Assembly: GCF_001625305.1 (NCBI RefSeq)
Contig: NW_017804165.1
Span: 1-64,000 of the forward strand
Direction: 5' to 3'
Length of the DNA: 64,000 bases
From: Branchiostoma belcheri
Taxonomy: Eukaryota; Chordata; Leptocardii; Amphioxiformes; Branchiostomatidae
Numbering within the stretch: position 1 is the stretch's first letter; each line of letters opens with the position of its first letter. A program made the position numbers and the translations under genes. The notes below the pieces were generated by a model. That model saw only the letters and a program-made list of their open reading frames with translations, had not been told where the DNA came from and searched no databases. Positions 51,245-62,743 of this stretch are shown here, piece after piece.

Positions 51245-52056
51245 TACCTCCATGAAATATGGGCTTGATATGTAAATGTAAATTTCTTCTTTAATTACGC
51301 AAATGACCTCTGCATTAACATAATGTATGCATCGTGATGTTAACTTTTGATTAACTTAAAGATGTCCCAAGTATGACATTCCCATCATTCACCATTGAGA
51401 AATCATAGATTTTTGCATTAATTATGCAAATTAGGTCATCATTTGCATAATTAGTATCTGTTGATGTTCCATCTGCCATAGGTTACATACATTACATGTA
51501 TGAAAGTTCTATAATGTAAAACACTGTAATTATAGAATTTCCTCATTAATTATGCAAATAAAGTCCTTATTTGCATAATTTGCAGTTAATTATGTACATC
51601 TCTCTGTCAGATACCTACACACCAAAAATGATGAAAATACGCTGTTCCTATCTGGACTTATTGGCTTTCAAAGATTTCGCCCGAAAGTCCCCTGCAGTTC
51701 CTGAACAAGCTGCTAGGGGGACCAAACCCACACCACTTATTCCTGACAGGAAAAGCTATCTGTCACCAAAAATTCAAGACCATAGCATGTTCAGGACCAA
51801 AGATACAAAAACCGGAAGTTCTGCTGCAGTACCAAGGTCATCCACCAGGAGACCCATATTTGACCTTGACCTTTGTCTTTCTAAGACTTATCAGCATACC
51901 AAATATCATGGCAATCCATAAAGGTGTTATGAAGTTATGCTGACTACAAAGTTGCGGAAACACACACAGACACACACACACACAGACACACACACACACA
52001 CACAGACACACAGACAGACGCCGTCAAAAACAATACCTCCATTTTTCATGGAGGTA
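51245..52056 (+). mobile_element. 812-bp element with inverted ends, CA microsatellite and terminal hairpin
   Basis: The left end TACCTCCATGAAA (51245-51257) is inverted at the right end TTTCATGGAGGTA (52044-52056). The right end itself forms a hairpin (TACCTCCATTTTTCATGGAG). Just before it are a CA repeat (51960-52015) and CAGACAGACGCCGTC. The interior has repeated inverted TTATGCAAAT / ATTTGCATAA words. The layout matches the element at 58771. A Helentron-type nonautonomous element is a possibility, not shown. Confidence 0.6.
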
Positions 52057-52749
52057 ATTAGCGAGCCTCCCGAGCTCACTCCGCCTGCTGACCCCTGCAG
52101 CCGTGTGTTAGCTGGTTCCCACCCTGTTGTGTACATGGTGTAAACTCAATACGGTGTGATATTGTTCAGCGGGCGCTAACCATACCGTCAACGTGAACCG
52201 TCTTTTCGGGGAATCACGTACTTATAAGTTGAAAGGCGGCCGCCATCTGTAGTGCACCGTACTTTGATCCCTTAAGCGCCTTGTGTATGGCTCCTCTATT
52301 GCCATATTCCCTCTCCAAGATGGGGCTAAAACCCAAGAAAATATTGATATTCCTTCGTGTGCGTAAAGAAAGTCACAAGATCATTCAGGCAGCATCGTGG
52401 AGATCAGAGGTGTATGATGAGCCATGAGGGTGTATTTTGTACCTGATCTCTGCTTCAGCATTCTGGGCTTTCCTATTTCCCGACCATATACATGTTGAAT
52501 CTTTATTTGCATGTTCATGCCCATGGGGCTAAATGCATACATCGGAGTACATGTATATCATACTGAGTAACATAATACATAGGAGAACAGGATAAAAGAA
52601 TAACGTAAAAGTCTTAAGAATTACTAGAGAATACATTCTAACTAATCTCGGTCTTGAAGATTTCTTCTCTCTTTTCAAAGCAACTGGAGATGAATTCACA
52701 TAGTTTTTCTAGTGTATGGTCATACATAAAGCAGCAGAGTAGTTTACTG

Positions 52750-52941
52750 GCGTGGAGAAGCCAGTGTACACTGGGCACTAGGACTTTCGAGGCCAATAGA
52801 GCAGCTGCCATAAAGGAGAAGAAAGAGAGGAGGAAGCAATGCTCCATCCCTGTCCAGTCCTTCCCTTGCAGCATCTGTGGCCGCTCGTGTGCGTCAAAAA
52901 TTGGTCTTTATTCCCATATGAGGACCCACACCGGCAAATGA
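52750..52941 (+). pseudogene. LINE 3' ORF end with a zinc finger
   Basis: The frame gives FEANRAAAIKEKKERRKQCS and FPCSICGRSCASKIGLYSHM, then RTHTGK and TGA. This CxxC...HxxxH finger after a basic stretch is typical of the C-terminus of some non-LTR reverse-transcriptase ORFs. Only this end remains. Confidence 0.65.
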
Positions 52942-52944
52942 AGA

Positions 52945-53950
52945 CCTGTTCGCCTACTCATCTGTCGCAGCGACAGGAGATTCCAACAGTTTACTGTTTA
53001 CACCCCAACAGCGACTGCTACAAGCCTTAGATTGCATTTGCATTGATCGATATCTCTTACATTACATCTACTACACTACGTATAACGCGTTTTCTATAAT
53101 GGCTCGTTAGGCTGCCCCATAATAACTGCCCTACACAATACCATTTGATTTAGTTTTTACTTTCTTAAACCATCCTGCATTAAGTGCCTATGCTTTAGAG
53201 TGCTGTATGTAGAATTAACGATCGCCATTTTGACCTGCAAGGATGGCAGCCACTTACCAGATAACCTTGTGACTGAAAGTCTTTATCGACATGTCTCACT
53301 TTGTTCAATCAATGAGGTTTAACCTCCTTGGCACAATTTAGTCACAATTGCGTCATTTCCTGTCACATCGCCTCTTGTCCCGCTCTTCCTATGACGTCAG
53401 AGGAGCGGCCTAGAGTTTGCGAGCAGCAGTCGCCCACTCTGGTGCGTGTCAGGCCACTTGACTCTGCGATAAGAAAGGTCATTCAGAGCCTTCTCTTTCA
53501 ACGCCATACGGCTACAGTTGAACAACTGTAAATGACAAGGAAATCCAATATCTTTGTAGGCTCAGATAAGGACCATGTTTGCTCCGAGGTAAATTTTGCA
53601 TTAGCATCGATTTTGGTGGTAAACATCCGCTGCGTGTCGGTCTCTTCACCTTCGGTTCTCTCCTACAATGATTTTAGGAACTAAATCTGCTTCGAATTCA
53701 CCACGTACGTCTTTACCAAGTCTTCGTGGCCTGCGGTGCAGAGCTCTATAGGGAATAAAAAGGACCTTTAAATCAGTCCCAAGATGCAACATTTTGTCCT
53801 TCACGTGCTTTCCTAGGACGTGGTTGTCCTTGCGGTCTTGCTACATTTAATCATCTGGCGGGCGATTACCATCTCTTGCGGTCGGCAGGAGGATGTGTTA
53901 ATAATACTGTTCTTGACCGAAGACTGAACCACATCGCTGATCATCAGATT
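52945..53950. other. No gene seen
   Basis: No splice-supported frame. A small inverted word (AGGTTTAACCTCCTTGGC, about 53311) resembles the arm of the 29971 hairpin. Confidence 0.45.
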
Positions 53951-53961
53951 CAAAACCTCAA

Positions 53962-54056
53962 AGCTAAATCTGCAGCAACTAAATCTGCAGCAACTAAATC
54001 TGCAGCAACTAAATCTGCAGCAACTGAATCTGCAGCAACTGAATCTGCAGTAACTA
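53962..54056 (+). repeat. 15-bp minisatellite, about six units
   Basis: AAATCTGCAGCAACT repeats with GAATCTGCAGCAACT variants. It would encode KSAAT on plus; no gene context. Confidence 0.8.
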
Positions 54057-54146
54057 CTGAGGCTGGGTGAAACTAGAAGAAAAGGTTGTATCACGTTTAT
54101 TTGAACTGCTTTTCTCCAAGGAAAACATTACTACTTTTTCATTATC

Positions 54147-54174
54147 CTGATGAAGGCGACAGTGGTCGTTGAAA
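54147..54174 (+). ncRNA. Hammerhead-like core, second family, best-paired copy
   Basis: CTGATGA with the intact box, then GGCGAC-AGTG-GTCGTT forming a six-pair stem II (with G-U pairs), then GAAAA. It is followed by TTTAATCTCTGTGTAATC and GAATAAAG. Sister of the 28937 copy. Confidence 0.6.
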
Positions 54175-54456
54175 ATTTAATCTCTGTGTAATCTTTGTGT
54201 TGGAATAAAGTTAAACTTTTTATTATGATTACTCCCAACACAGATGAAAATTCCATGATAAGTACTACAGCTGGAAGACCGGCTGAAATGCGCACGTCAG
54301 TAGCGGTATCTAACAAACCCTCAGTCTATACATTCATCCCTCTCTTTGCAGAGCACATCGATTCCACTCCAAACGAAACGATTTCCGTCACTTAAGGATC
54401 ATCAATCGATCATTGTTTAACTTGCTGCAGACTTTAGAGAATATCTGTCTCCTTGT

Positions 54457-54630
54457 TAATCTCCAAGCAGATCCTATGGTGGCAAAAGGCAGTATGAAAT
54501 TGGCCAGGCAGTATCCATTGGCCAGAGAGGGTCCAACACGCCTACCAAAGTTGGACCCTCTCTGGCCAATGGATACTGCCAGGCCAATTTCATACTGTCT
54601 TTTGCCACCCTAGGATCTGCTTGGAGATTC
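54457..54630. mobile_element. Palindromic element, TAATCTCC end, 9-bp duplication 8/9
   Basis: It begins TAATCTCCAAGCAGATCC and the right end is the inverse (GGATCTGCTTGGAGAT). The arms contain GGCAGTATGAAATTGGCC and GGATACTGCCAGGCCAATT and pair over most of their length. Flanks are TCTCCTTGT (54448-54456) and TGTCCTTGT (54631-54639). Confidence 0.8.
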
Positions 54631-54770
54631 TGTCCTTGTGTCATCTCTGCAGGGTTGACATGAGGAAACAGCTAGCCTAGCCTTTGCTCGTTTTGTGATG
54701 CAAAATGATTGATTTCGCCTGATTATCATAAAGAGTACTTTCCTAGACCCGTTTTCAACTCTCATCAATA

Positions 54771-55156
54771 AGGCCATGTTGATTTGATTATATGGATGAC
54801 ATCCTCCGGGAACCCCAAAATTGATGCGCGCGTGCGAATAAAAAAAAGTTTTGCAAAAAAAAAAGTTGTTTTCATTATGAAATCTATGTGGTCATGAGGG
54901 TTGAACAAATGGGACAGAATATGGTTTGGCGAATAATCTAGTCTTCAAGTTCATTTCTTTACAATTTCGTCTTTTTTCGTTTGATTTTGGCATTCTACGA
55001 CATTGGTATGTTTTTTTTGTAACTTACAGTATATTTTTGCTCATTTTGCAATTGTTGTGTACGATTTACAGTATGGTTGTAAAACTTTTTTTTTGAAACG
55101 GCCGAAAATTCATGCGCGGGCGGATGTCATCCATATAATCAAATCAACATGGCCTA
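54771..55156. mobile_element. About 386-bp element with inverted ends of about 36 bp
   Basis: AGGCCATGTTGATTTGATTA and TATGGATGACATCC (54771-54806) recur inverted at 55122-55156. The subterminal TGATGCGCGC and CATGCGCGG words and A/T homopolymers are also inverted. No clear target duplication and no coding frame. Confidence 0.7.
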
Positions 55157-56162
55157 ACCGGGAGCATCAGCGGTAGATTGTCTCCGGCAGATAACCTCAG
55201 GCGAAATGGACTGTGATGTTGTGTAAAGGTCAGGAGGGAAGATGGATACTGCGGGAACTACTCAGGTCAACTACAAGCGCCTGTCATAAAGAGACCTTAC
55301 AAGAACTATACCGCTTATGCTGAGGTCATATTTCCGAACCGGGGCCCGGCCGGGCAACTTTCGGGAACGAGAAGTTCCATATAAAAGACTACAAAAACAC
55401 ACAAAAAACTTTTGAAGATAATCATTAGTACTAGTTGTGTATATTCCTGATAAGAATTTTTAAAGTTAATTTTTCGTTCATACAAACAGCCCAGTCGGGC
55501 CCCCATTACCTCAGCATTACATCACCTTAATTCCTCAGTGAATCGTTACTTCTTAAGGATATCGTTTGTGGAGATCAGTCTTATCCGTTGTATTGAAAGT
55601 CAGAAACCCTCCGCGCGACCATATATATTCAGATTCACATTCAGAGATTTAACTGGAGGTATTTTGTGTACCATATGACACGCCCGAGTGCAAAAAAATG
55701 AGAGTAGTGTGCAGAAAACTAACCCATGAAATTAGATCGGCAGAGTTCAGGTTGTATAATGTGTAAAACCGACCGTCAACCACACGGAATGAGGTCCTGA
55801 CGTCACCCCAGCACCAACAGTTTCACCGTTCCCGGGTTTGTTTTATAACATCCCATTAACTCGGAAGCGGTTATGATGTCTTCAGCGGGAAGCTATTTTC
55901 CGTGTCCGTGGGTTCGGCAGGCGGGCTGCCGGCCTGGGCGCTGCCCCCTTCTGGGGCCGGCAGATAAGCCACGGGGCCTAAAATAAGGCCTAAGAACAAA
56001 AATTGTGTTTCCTGTTTCCCGACCGACTCTAGAAAAAATGCCGAACCTAGCCTTTAATTTGTGGACCCCTGTAAGGGACATGAATTTGCCGAGCTGATTG
56101 ACCATTCCTTGCTCCATGATCTGACACCTCAGTGATAAAACATTGTATAATCAGTTTTCCAA
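55157..56162. other. No gene seen
   Basis: Nothing beyond short open frames; no splice-supported exon. Confidence 0.45.
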
Positions 56163-58460
56163 AATTGACTTTGAAAATGTAAGTGTCCTCATGCAGGTTT
56201 TACTTTGTTAAACTGTATTACATCATTTGGATCACTAGAGATCACCAAAGTCCAATAAAAAAAGATGATCCCTACCTACCAACCCTAATTTTCGGGCAAG
56301 CATTTGCAATAAGCTTTCATTCCATTTCGGTTATACTGTTCTTCCATGAACCCCCTTAATCTTTGAGACGTTCCCGTGAAACTCGTAAATCTGCTGCGAC
56401 GTTTTAAGGCATCCAATGCGATTTCAGAGCAGCAAAACTGGACATATTCTGCATAAGGCAATCTTTATTGATATTGACACATACTGCTTCACATTAGCAC
56501 ATTTCAATGAGTGTTTCATACTTTGGGTATTCAAAACTGGAGAAACAAGCCCCAAGATGAGTCCTTTATTCTATCGGTGGTACCCTGAAAATGTCCTCAT
56601 GCAGGTTTTACTTTGTTAAACTGTATTACATCATTTGGATCACTAGAGATCACCAAATTCCAATAAAAAAGATAATCCCTACCTACCGACCCTAATGTTT
56701 TCAGGATGGAAACAGGAAACACAACATTTTTCCCTATGCCTAACGATCCGCCGGTGATGGGCGGTAATTGCACGTCAAGACGACCGCGCGTTTTACAGCT
56801 GCGGGCCTGCGTCAGATAACATGTTCAACGGCGTTAATTTCTCCCTTTGTAGTACTTCACATGGCCAAAGGATTAGCCTGGATGCCAGACCGATAGCACA
56901 TACTGGCCCAGAGTTATCCAGTGAGCAGGCGACCAAAGGATTGGTGAAACTGTCGTGCCTATAATACTACAGATAACAGGCTTCATTCAGGTAGGGTCTC
57001 GCTCAAGGTCTCCCAAAGCCCCATAAAGTAGCAAAGACGCAAACCCGTTGCAATAGGTCGGCGAAGGTTAGACATTCAGGTAATAAGATAAGCACACAAA
57101 AAACTTCCGTTAAAGTGTGCTCTATCGTGATCCACATAAAGGTCCGTTTGATGCAAACCACTCCCAAGTTCTAGATCTATCTGGACACTAAACCATCTAC
57201 TGCGCACAGCGTCATCCAGACGATTCTTGGTGATCTCAAGGTTTTGGTTTCATATGTTGAGAGTACATGACAAATGTGTGGCCGTAGTGTTGTACAAACA
57301 GAGCCCTCGAAAGCAGAGTGAGTGATAACGGTTCCCTCGCCGCCCTATTAAGGATGCCGCGGCGCCTCCTGAAGTAGAATTCTCATGGTGGCTGCCCTTG
57401 GATCAAGTTAAGTATCATCTTCGGACGTCAAGGGTCGACGTGTGGCATATTCGTAAGCTTACCGCTGAAGGCCTTTGGCCCTCCCGAGTCGCTCTCGCAA
57501 CAGACCGACGCCAAATGTATTTTAATGGGATCCATAAAATACCCTGGATATCCCCGAGAACGAACTTATACATTCTTCCCCAGCTTAAGTCTTAGCTATG
57601 AGGGAAGTAGTTTTGCCGTCTTACATCCCTAAAGAACGGGAAGGGACGTAGCAGCCCGTGTTCCTCCGCTGCTCAAGTGAATCAGTATTACACTCGCTCC
57701 TTCATCGAACTACTTTATGATCCTGCCTTGTCTGTGACCATAATTCTCCCGTCTCAAAATCAAAGAATCCACATATTATAGACGAAGTGGGTAAATTCGT
57801 CTTCCACTGCATCAAAAGAAGAAATCAAACCCAACAAAATTAGTACCACCTATGTTGTAAAATGTAATATATGTTAGACGAAGTCTCTCATACCATTGTA
57901 TTTTTTTTCATACAAGTTGTTTGTACCTGCAATTAACCCTCGGGCAAGCATTTGCAAGAAACTTTCATTCCATTTTGGTTATACTGTTCTTCCATGAACC
58001 TTAATCTTTGAGACGTTCCCGTGAAACTCGTAAATCTGGTGCAGACGTTAAAGGCATCCAATGCGATTTCAGAGCAGCAAAACTGGACATATTCTGCATA
58101 AGGCAATCTTTATGATATTGACACATACTGCTTCACATTAGCACATTTCAATCAGTATTTCATACTTTGGGTATTCAAAACTAGAGAAACAAGCCCCAAG
58201 ATGAGTCCTTCATTTTATGGGTGGTACCCTAAAAATCAGCCCAGGGCCCTTCCAATAACCATTTTCAGAATTTTGGGTATTTGTGCTCCATGAGGGTCAA
58301 CATACATTGGGATAGTGTGGTTTCAACTCAGTATGTAGATAAATGACTACAATATTGAATTTGGAAAATCGGGTTTAGAGAGCCTTAAAAGCTGCATTGG
58401 ATGTCTTTGAGACGCTCCCCTGAAACCCGTAAATCCGCTGCAGACGTTAATGGAAAGTGG
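56163..58460 (+). repeat. Nest of local direct duplications
   Basis: A 290-305 bp block (GCAAGCATTTGCAATAAGC through CAAGCCCCAAGATGAGTCCT) occurs at 56295-56592 and 57950-58235. A 110-bp block (GTCCTCATGCAGGTTTTACT through CCCTACCTACC) occurs at about 56184 and 56592. A third short trace (TTTGAGACGCTCCCCTGAAA) is at 58408. Confidence 0.75.
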
Positions 58461-58770
58461 TCTTAAAGGAAGAGTCCGGTACTTCCGGCTGGAACACCTG
58501 ACGGATGGACGGAATTTCAATTTCACCCCGAAGAACTTTGGCTGTCTATTTAAAGTTGGACACTGACTGCAGGAGCCTCTATAGTCATCCCCGTGCCTTC
58601 TCACAATTGCAATATCAATATATCTATCCTTCAGTACGTTCAAATGTAAGTACTGGTACCGAGTCTTGTTGGTTCACCGTATTGTTTCATTACTTGATTA
58701 TTTTGTTTAATTGATTCATTTTTTTTCATTGTATTTGTTTATTGCCTTTCCATTTCTTCTTTATTGTTAT

Positions 58771-59669
58771 TACCTTCGCCAAGAAGGTTATGTTTTCAGA
58801 GGCGTTCGTGTATGTGTGTGTGTGTGTGTGTCTGTCTGTCTGTCTGTCAACAGCATAACTCGAGAAAGCTTAGATGGATTATCTTGATATTTGGTAGGTG
58901 GGTAGGTCTTGATGAGACCTCAAAATGATTAGATTTTGGGCCCCCTGGCGGCTTGTCATGGTACTGCAGCTGAACTTCCGGTTTTGATATCTCATGATCC
59001 AGACATGCTAGGGTGACGAAATTTGGATGGCAGGTAGCTCTTGTGCTGGGGATGAAGTGACATGAGTTTGAGCCCCCTAGTTGCTTGCTCTAGAACTGCA
59101 GGGGGGTTTAAAGGACAAATGTTTAAAAGAGGATAACTCAAGAACCGATTGATGGATCATCGTGATTTTTGGTATGTAGGTAGCTTGAGTGATGCTTGAC
59201 ATAATGATATTACAATTATGCAAATATTGATGTAATTTGCATAATTAATGAGGAAATTCTATAAATCAGCTGCATACCATGATAGGAAGTTCAAGCTTGT
59301 AACATATGTTATTAAGAACGAGAAAAACACAGGCAAATATCGATTATGCAAATGAAGACTTAATTTGCATAATTAATGAGAAAATGTTATAATTGCATAG
59401 TGGTAACTGCCTGAAATTTCATACTTGGGATGTTTGAAAGTTAAGTGAAGGTGAACATAATTAAACATAACTTATTCAAATAAGGACCACATTTGCATAA
59501 TTTATGAGGAAATGCTATAATGGCATTCTTTGTTAAGATAAGACTGTCTTTTGGTGTAGAATATGATCAACAGACTGATATAATTCATGCAATCGAGGAT
59601 CCTATCTGCATAATCAGGGTGATTAGTATATTTCTTATTTATAAAGGCTAACATCATTTGGCGAAGGTA
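58771..59669 (-). mobile_element. About 900-bp element with inverted ends, GT microsatellite and terminal hairpin
   Basis: The left end TACCTTCGCCAA forms a hairpin with AAGAAGGTTA and is inverted at the right end (TTGGCGAAGGTA, 59658-59669). A GT repeat and CTGT repeat lie just inside (58813-58850). The interior has repeated ATTATGCAAAT and TTTGCATAAT words with GAGGAAAT..TATAA. The architecture is that of the 51245 element in the opposite orientation, with different terminal sequence. Confidence 0.65.
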
Positions 59670-61488
59670 TGAGATCGTGGAACTCTAGTTTATATTTCAT
59701 TTGATAAAACTGTAAAAAGGAGATCAAACAAGCCTTTACGGCTTTTTTCCCACTATGTGCTAATATGTCCGGTATGTGCTAATAGATGAATAAATGGTAC
59801 TTTTCTAGAAAATACCACATATAACCAACCTCCATGTTTCGCCACCTGGTCCACATATCACTTTGAAATCATCAATGATAGATGTCTTTTCATGAGAGAC
59901 CTCTGCAAACATTTTCAATACCAATGACGTTTCATAAGAGCGCAGCACATTCATCATTGGCCGTATATCGATAAAGATTAAAGACTTTACTGGGGGAGGT
60001 GACAGTGATCCAATTTTGCCTCAATATTGGTGGCGGTAAAATGACCGTAAAAACGCCCAGTACAGAACTGTAACGGTGACTGCAGGCAGGTATGCGTTTT
60101 CATCACCGTGTTTGAACACGGAATCCTGCACATCGTTTACACTGTCGAGTGCGTAGATCAGATACTTGTAAACGCACGCCATGTCCTGATAGTGATGTTC
60201 GTGCTCAATGATGTTTAAAGAAGCGACTGTGTATTATCTTGTCACGTCACACGGCGAGATGGGAGCATGATGATCTGATACGTGTTTCTGCCTCCGCTAC
60301 GTCCAGCCGTCAGAGCTACTGGTGTTGGCACCCACCCAGCTCCCAATCCGCGATGACTGTCAAACACCTACCAGTTCTAATCCCTGTGTGAGCATTTCTA
60401 CCACCATCAATGAAGGCGCCAGCTGTGTTGATATCACAGAGTGCCCGGCGAGATGTTCACGCATCATAAAGCACGTCTGATTTATCCTTATACACATGAA
60501 GATATCTCCCGCTCCATATGGAACACCTCTTCGCGTATCTTCGCTCTATCGTCACGCTGACGGTCTTCTGCCTTGTTTTATTAGGAAACGTTAGCCGACT
60601 GCAAGTTCGATAACAACAGCAAATCCTTCAACACAGAGAGCAAATTTAAAATCGTTCGGCTCTCTTGTCCATCGATCGACGTTTATTCTATTATCTTAGC
60701 TTCCTTTGCCGTCATCATTCCGGGCACGTCACGGACAAGACTATGGTTTGATGAGTTTACGATCCTCGAGTCGATACGCATAATCCCTGAGAGACCCTCA
60801 GTGATGGTTCGTTCTAGCCCAGAGCCTCCACGCCCTAATCTGCCCTTTCTGTTCGGAGTCTGAGGCGAAGATAGCGGTTGCCAAAGGTCAGAATGCCTGG
60901 CCTGTGAGTAATAAAAGCATACGTTTCTTGGAAGACATCTTCTGTACACGTTCATTGGCCACCCGTCTAGCAGAAAGCTTGTTGTACCTCATCCTGCGAG
61001 GCTGATTTTTTTAAAATAAAACTGTAACAGTATTTGGTATTTGGTAAAGTCTAGTTGGTAAAACATCTCTTGAAATTATGATATTTCCTACCATTTCCAC
61101 TTCAGCTGGAATATCATACTAGTACTGTATATCTTTTTTCATGAAAATGCCAGTTTTGTAGTCATAAACAGCGGACACTTGACAACCATCTCATTTGATT
61201 TAGTCCACATGAAGTTGCAAAACATTCTCCTAAGATAATTTTGCTATTCTAGCGGCATCTCAACACACTTCAAACTAAACCTCTGGCTTCTGGGCGGAGT
61301 GGGAGGCAGGTGTTGTCGCTCCCCACGCGAATTTTCTACACATGTCTCCGTTTTGCCTTCATCTTGTTGGATTTCGTTCCCTGGATGAAAAGCAACAGGG
61401 CGTGAAGACAGCTAGAAGAGCTTCGCCATTCCACAAGCGTGACGACGGAATTGATAGCCTGCTACCTTTCCCCTTGGCCGGCCTGCGG
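59670..61488. other. No gene seen
   Basis: Mixed-composition sequence with short frames only (for example 60683-60955 minus), none splice-supported. Confidence 0.4.
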
Positions 61489-61708
61489 TAGCCTCCTTCG
61501 CAGACTTGCTGGGTGTAGAACTTAATTTTTTTTCTATGAGTGACGCGAGTATTATATATAAATATGCCGCGGAGGGACGATTTTGCTGCCGAGGGAGTTT
61601 TTGTCATGGAGAGAAGGTTTCGCGCTCCAACAGTTTTCACGGCATATTACTCGCGTCGCTCACAGAAAAAATAACGTTCACCCCTAACAAGTCTGCGGAA
61701 GGAGGCTA
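61489..61708. mobile_element. Palindromic element, TAGCCTCC family, 9-bp duplication 7/9
   Basis: It begins TAGCCTCCTTCGCAGACTTG and ends CAAGTCTGCGGAAGGAGGCTA with one internal difference. A further inverted pair (GTGACGCGAGTATTATAT and ATATTACTCGCGTCGCTCAC) lies inside. Flanks are GGCCTGCGG (61480-61488) and TGCCCGCGG (61709-61717). Confidence 0.75.
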
Positions 61709-62597
61709 TGCCCGCGGCGCCTGGAGCGTCCGTCATCCGCGGTGACGAATGCGCCGCCGCGTGGCCCCGCGTGAAGGGCTCATCACAGCTGGACGCCGGC
61801 AGATAACGAAGGGAAAATGTTAAGCGTACTAAGTTTGACTTTAGCACTTGACTCCTGGGAGAACATTTCAGAGAGTAGCGCGACCCGAGTTACAGATAGT
61901 CATCCATCATACAAACATTTCCCGGCGGGAGTCTCTTTGAGGCCGCGGGAGTTAGGGCGTCCGAGCTCAGCCATGAAATTTAAACTACCTTATGATAACC
62001 GTATGTCATAAAACAAACGAATTTCCAGGATTACCGTAGACTTTACTAGCAGCCTAGTACCCGTGTCTGCATGCTGTGATTGCATTTCTTTAATGTCTTT
62101 TTGCTTTTCTTAAAATTCCTTTCTTCCATACGGTTAACCGATTGTTTGTCACTTTTTTACCTTCACCATAGCCTTAGTTGAGACTTTCTTTTCTCATTCT
62201 TTCTCTCTCTCAATTCGCGTGGTACGTTATATCTGTTGATATATATATACATTGAGAACACATTTTTTTTACCGATAACTCAGTTACTGTTGGAAACATC
62301 CCAAACACCACTGTATGTGAGGTAATTCTGTCCTGTTTCCATCAGCCTATATGCCATCAGCATTCTACCAGACTCCGATGGGTTTCTGTACAAATAGTAG
62401 AAATTGGCTCAGTAGACTGAATAATATCTCAGAGGAGTTAGCCGGCCAAAGACTAGTTGCGACCCCTTTGGGATATTATCCATCTATTTAGCAAATTTCT
62501 ACTATTTTTACAACAACCATTGGAGTCTGATAGAGACTAATGCCTAATCAGCGTTTACGTCTGGTTTGTCTGTCTCTCGAGGCATGTAGGGGTAGAC

Positions 62598-62743
62598 TAG
62601 TCTCCAAGCAGAGGTTGGTGCGGAAGATTGTTACCATTCTACATATGCCGTTTTTTTCTGTCGCTACCCTCACCAGTAGTGACAGAAAAAACGGGGCGCA
62701 TGTAAAGGTAACAGTCTTCAAACTAACCTTTGCTTGGAGAGTA
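62598..62743. mobile_element. Palindromic element, TAGTCTCC end, 9-bp duplication 7/9
   Basis: It begins TAGTCTCCAAGCAGAGGTTG and ends AACCTTTGCTTGGAGAGTA. The arms contain CCGTTTTTTTCTGTC and GACAGAAAAAACGG around TCACCAGTAGTG. Flanks are GGGGTAGAC (62589-62597) and GGGATAGCC (62744-62752). Confidence 0.8.

Noticed and set aside
51960..52020. CA and CAGA repeats as simple microsatellite only
   Set aside because: They sit at a fixed place inside an element with inverted ends, matched by the 58771 element, so they are described as part of it.
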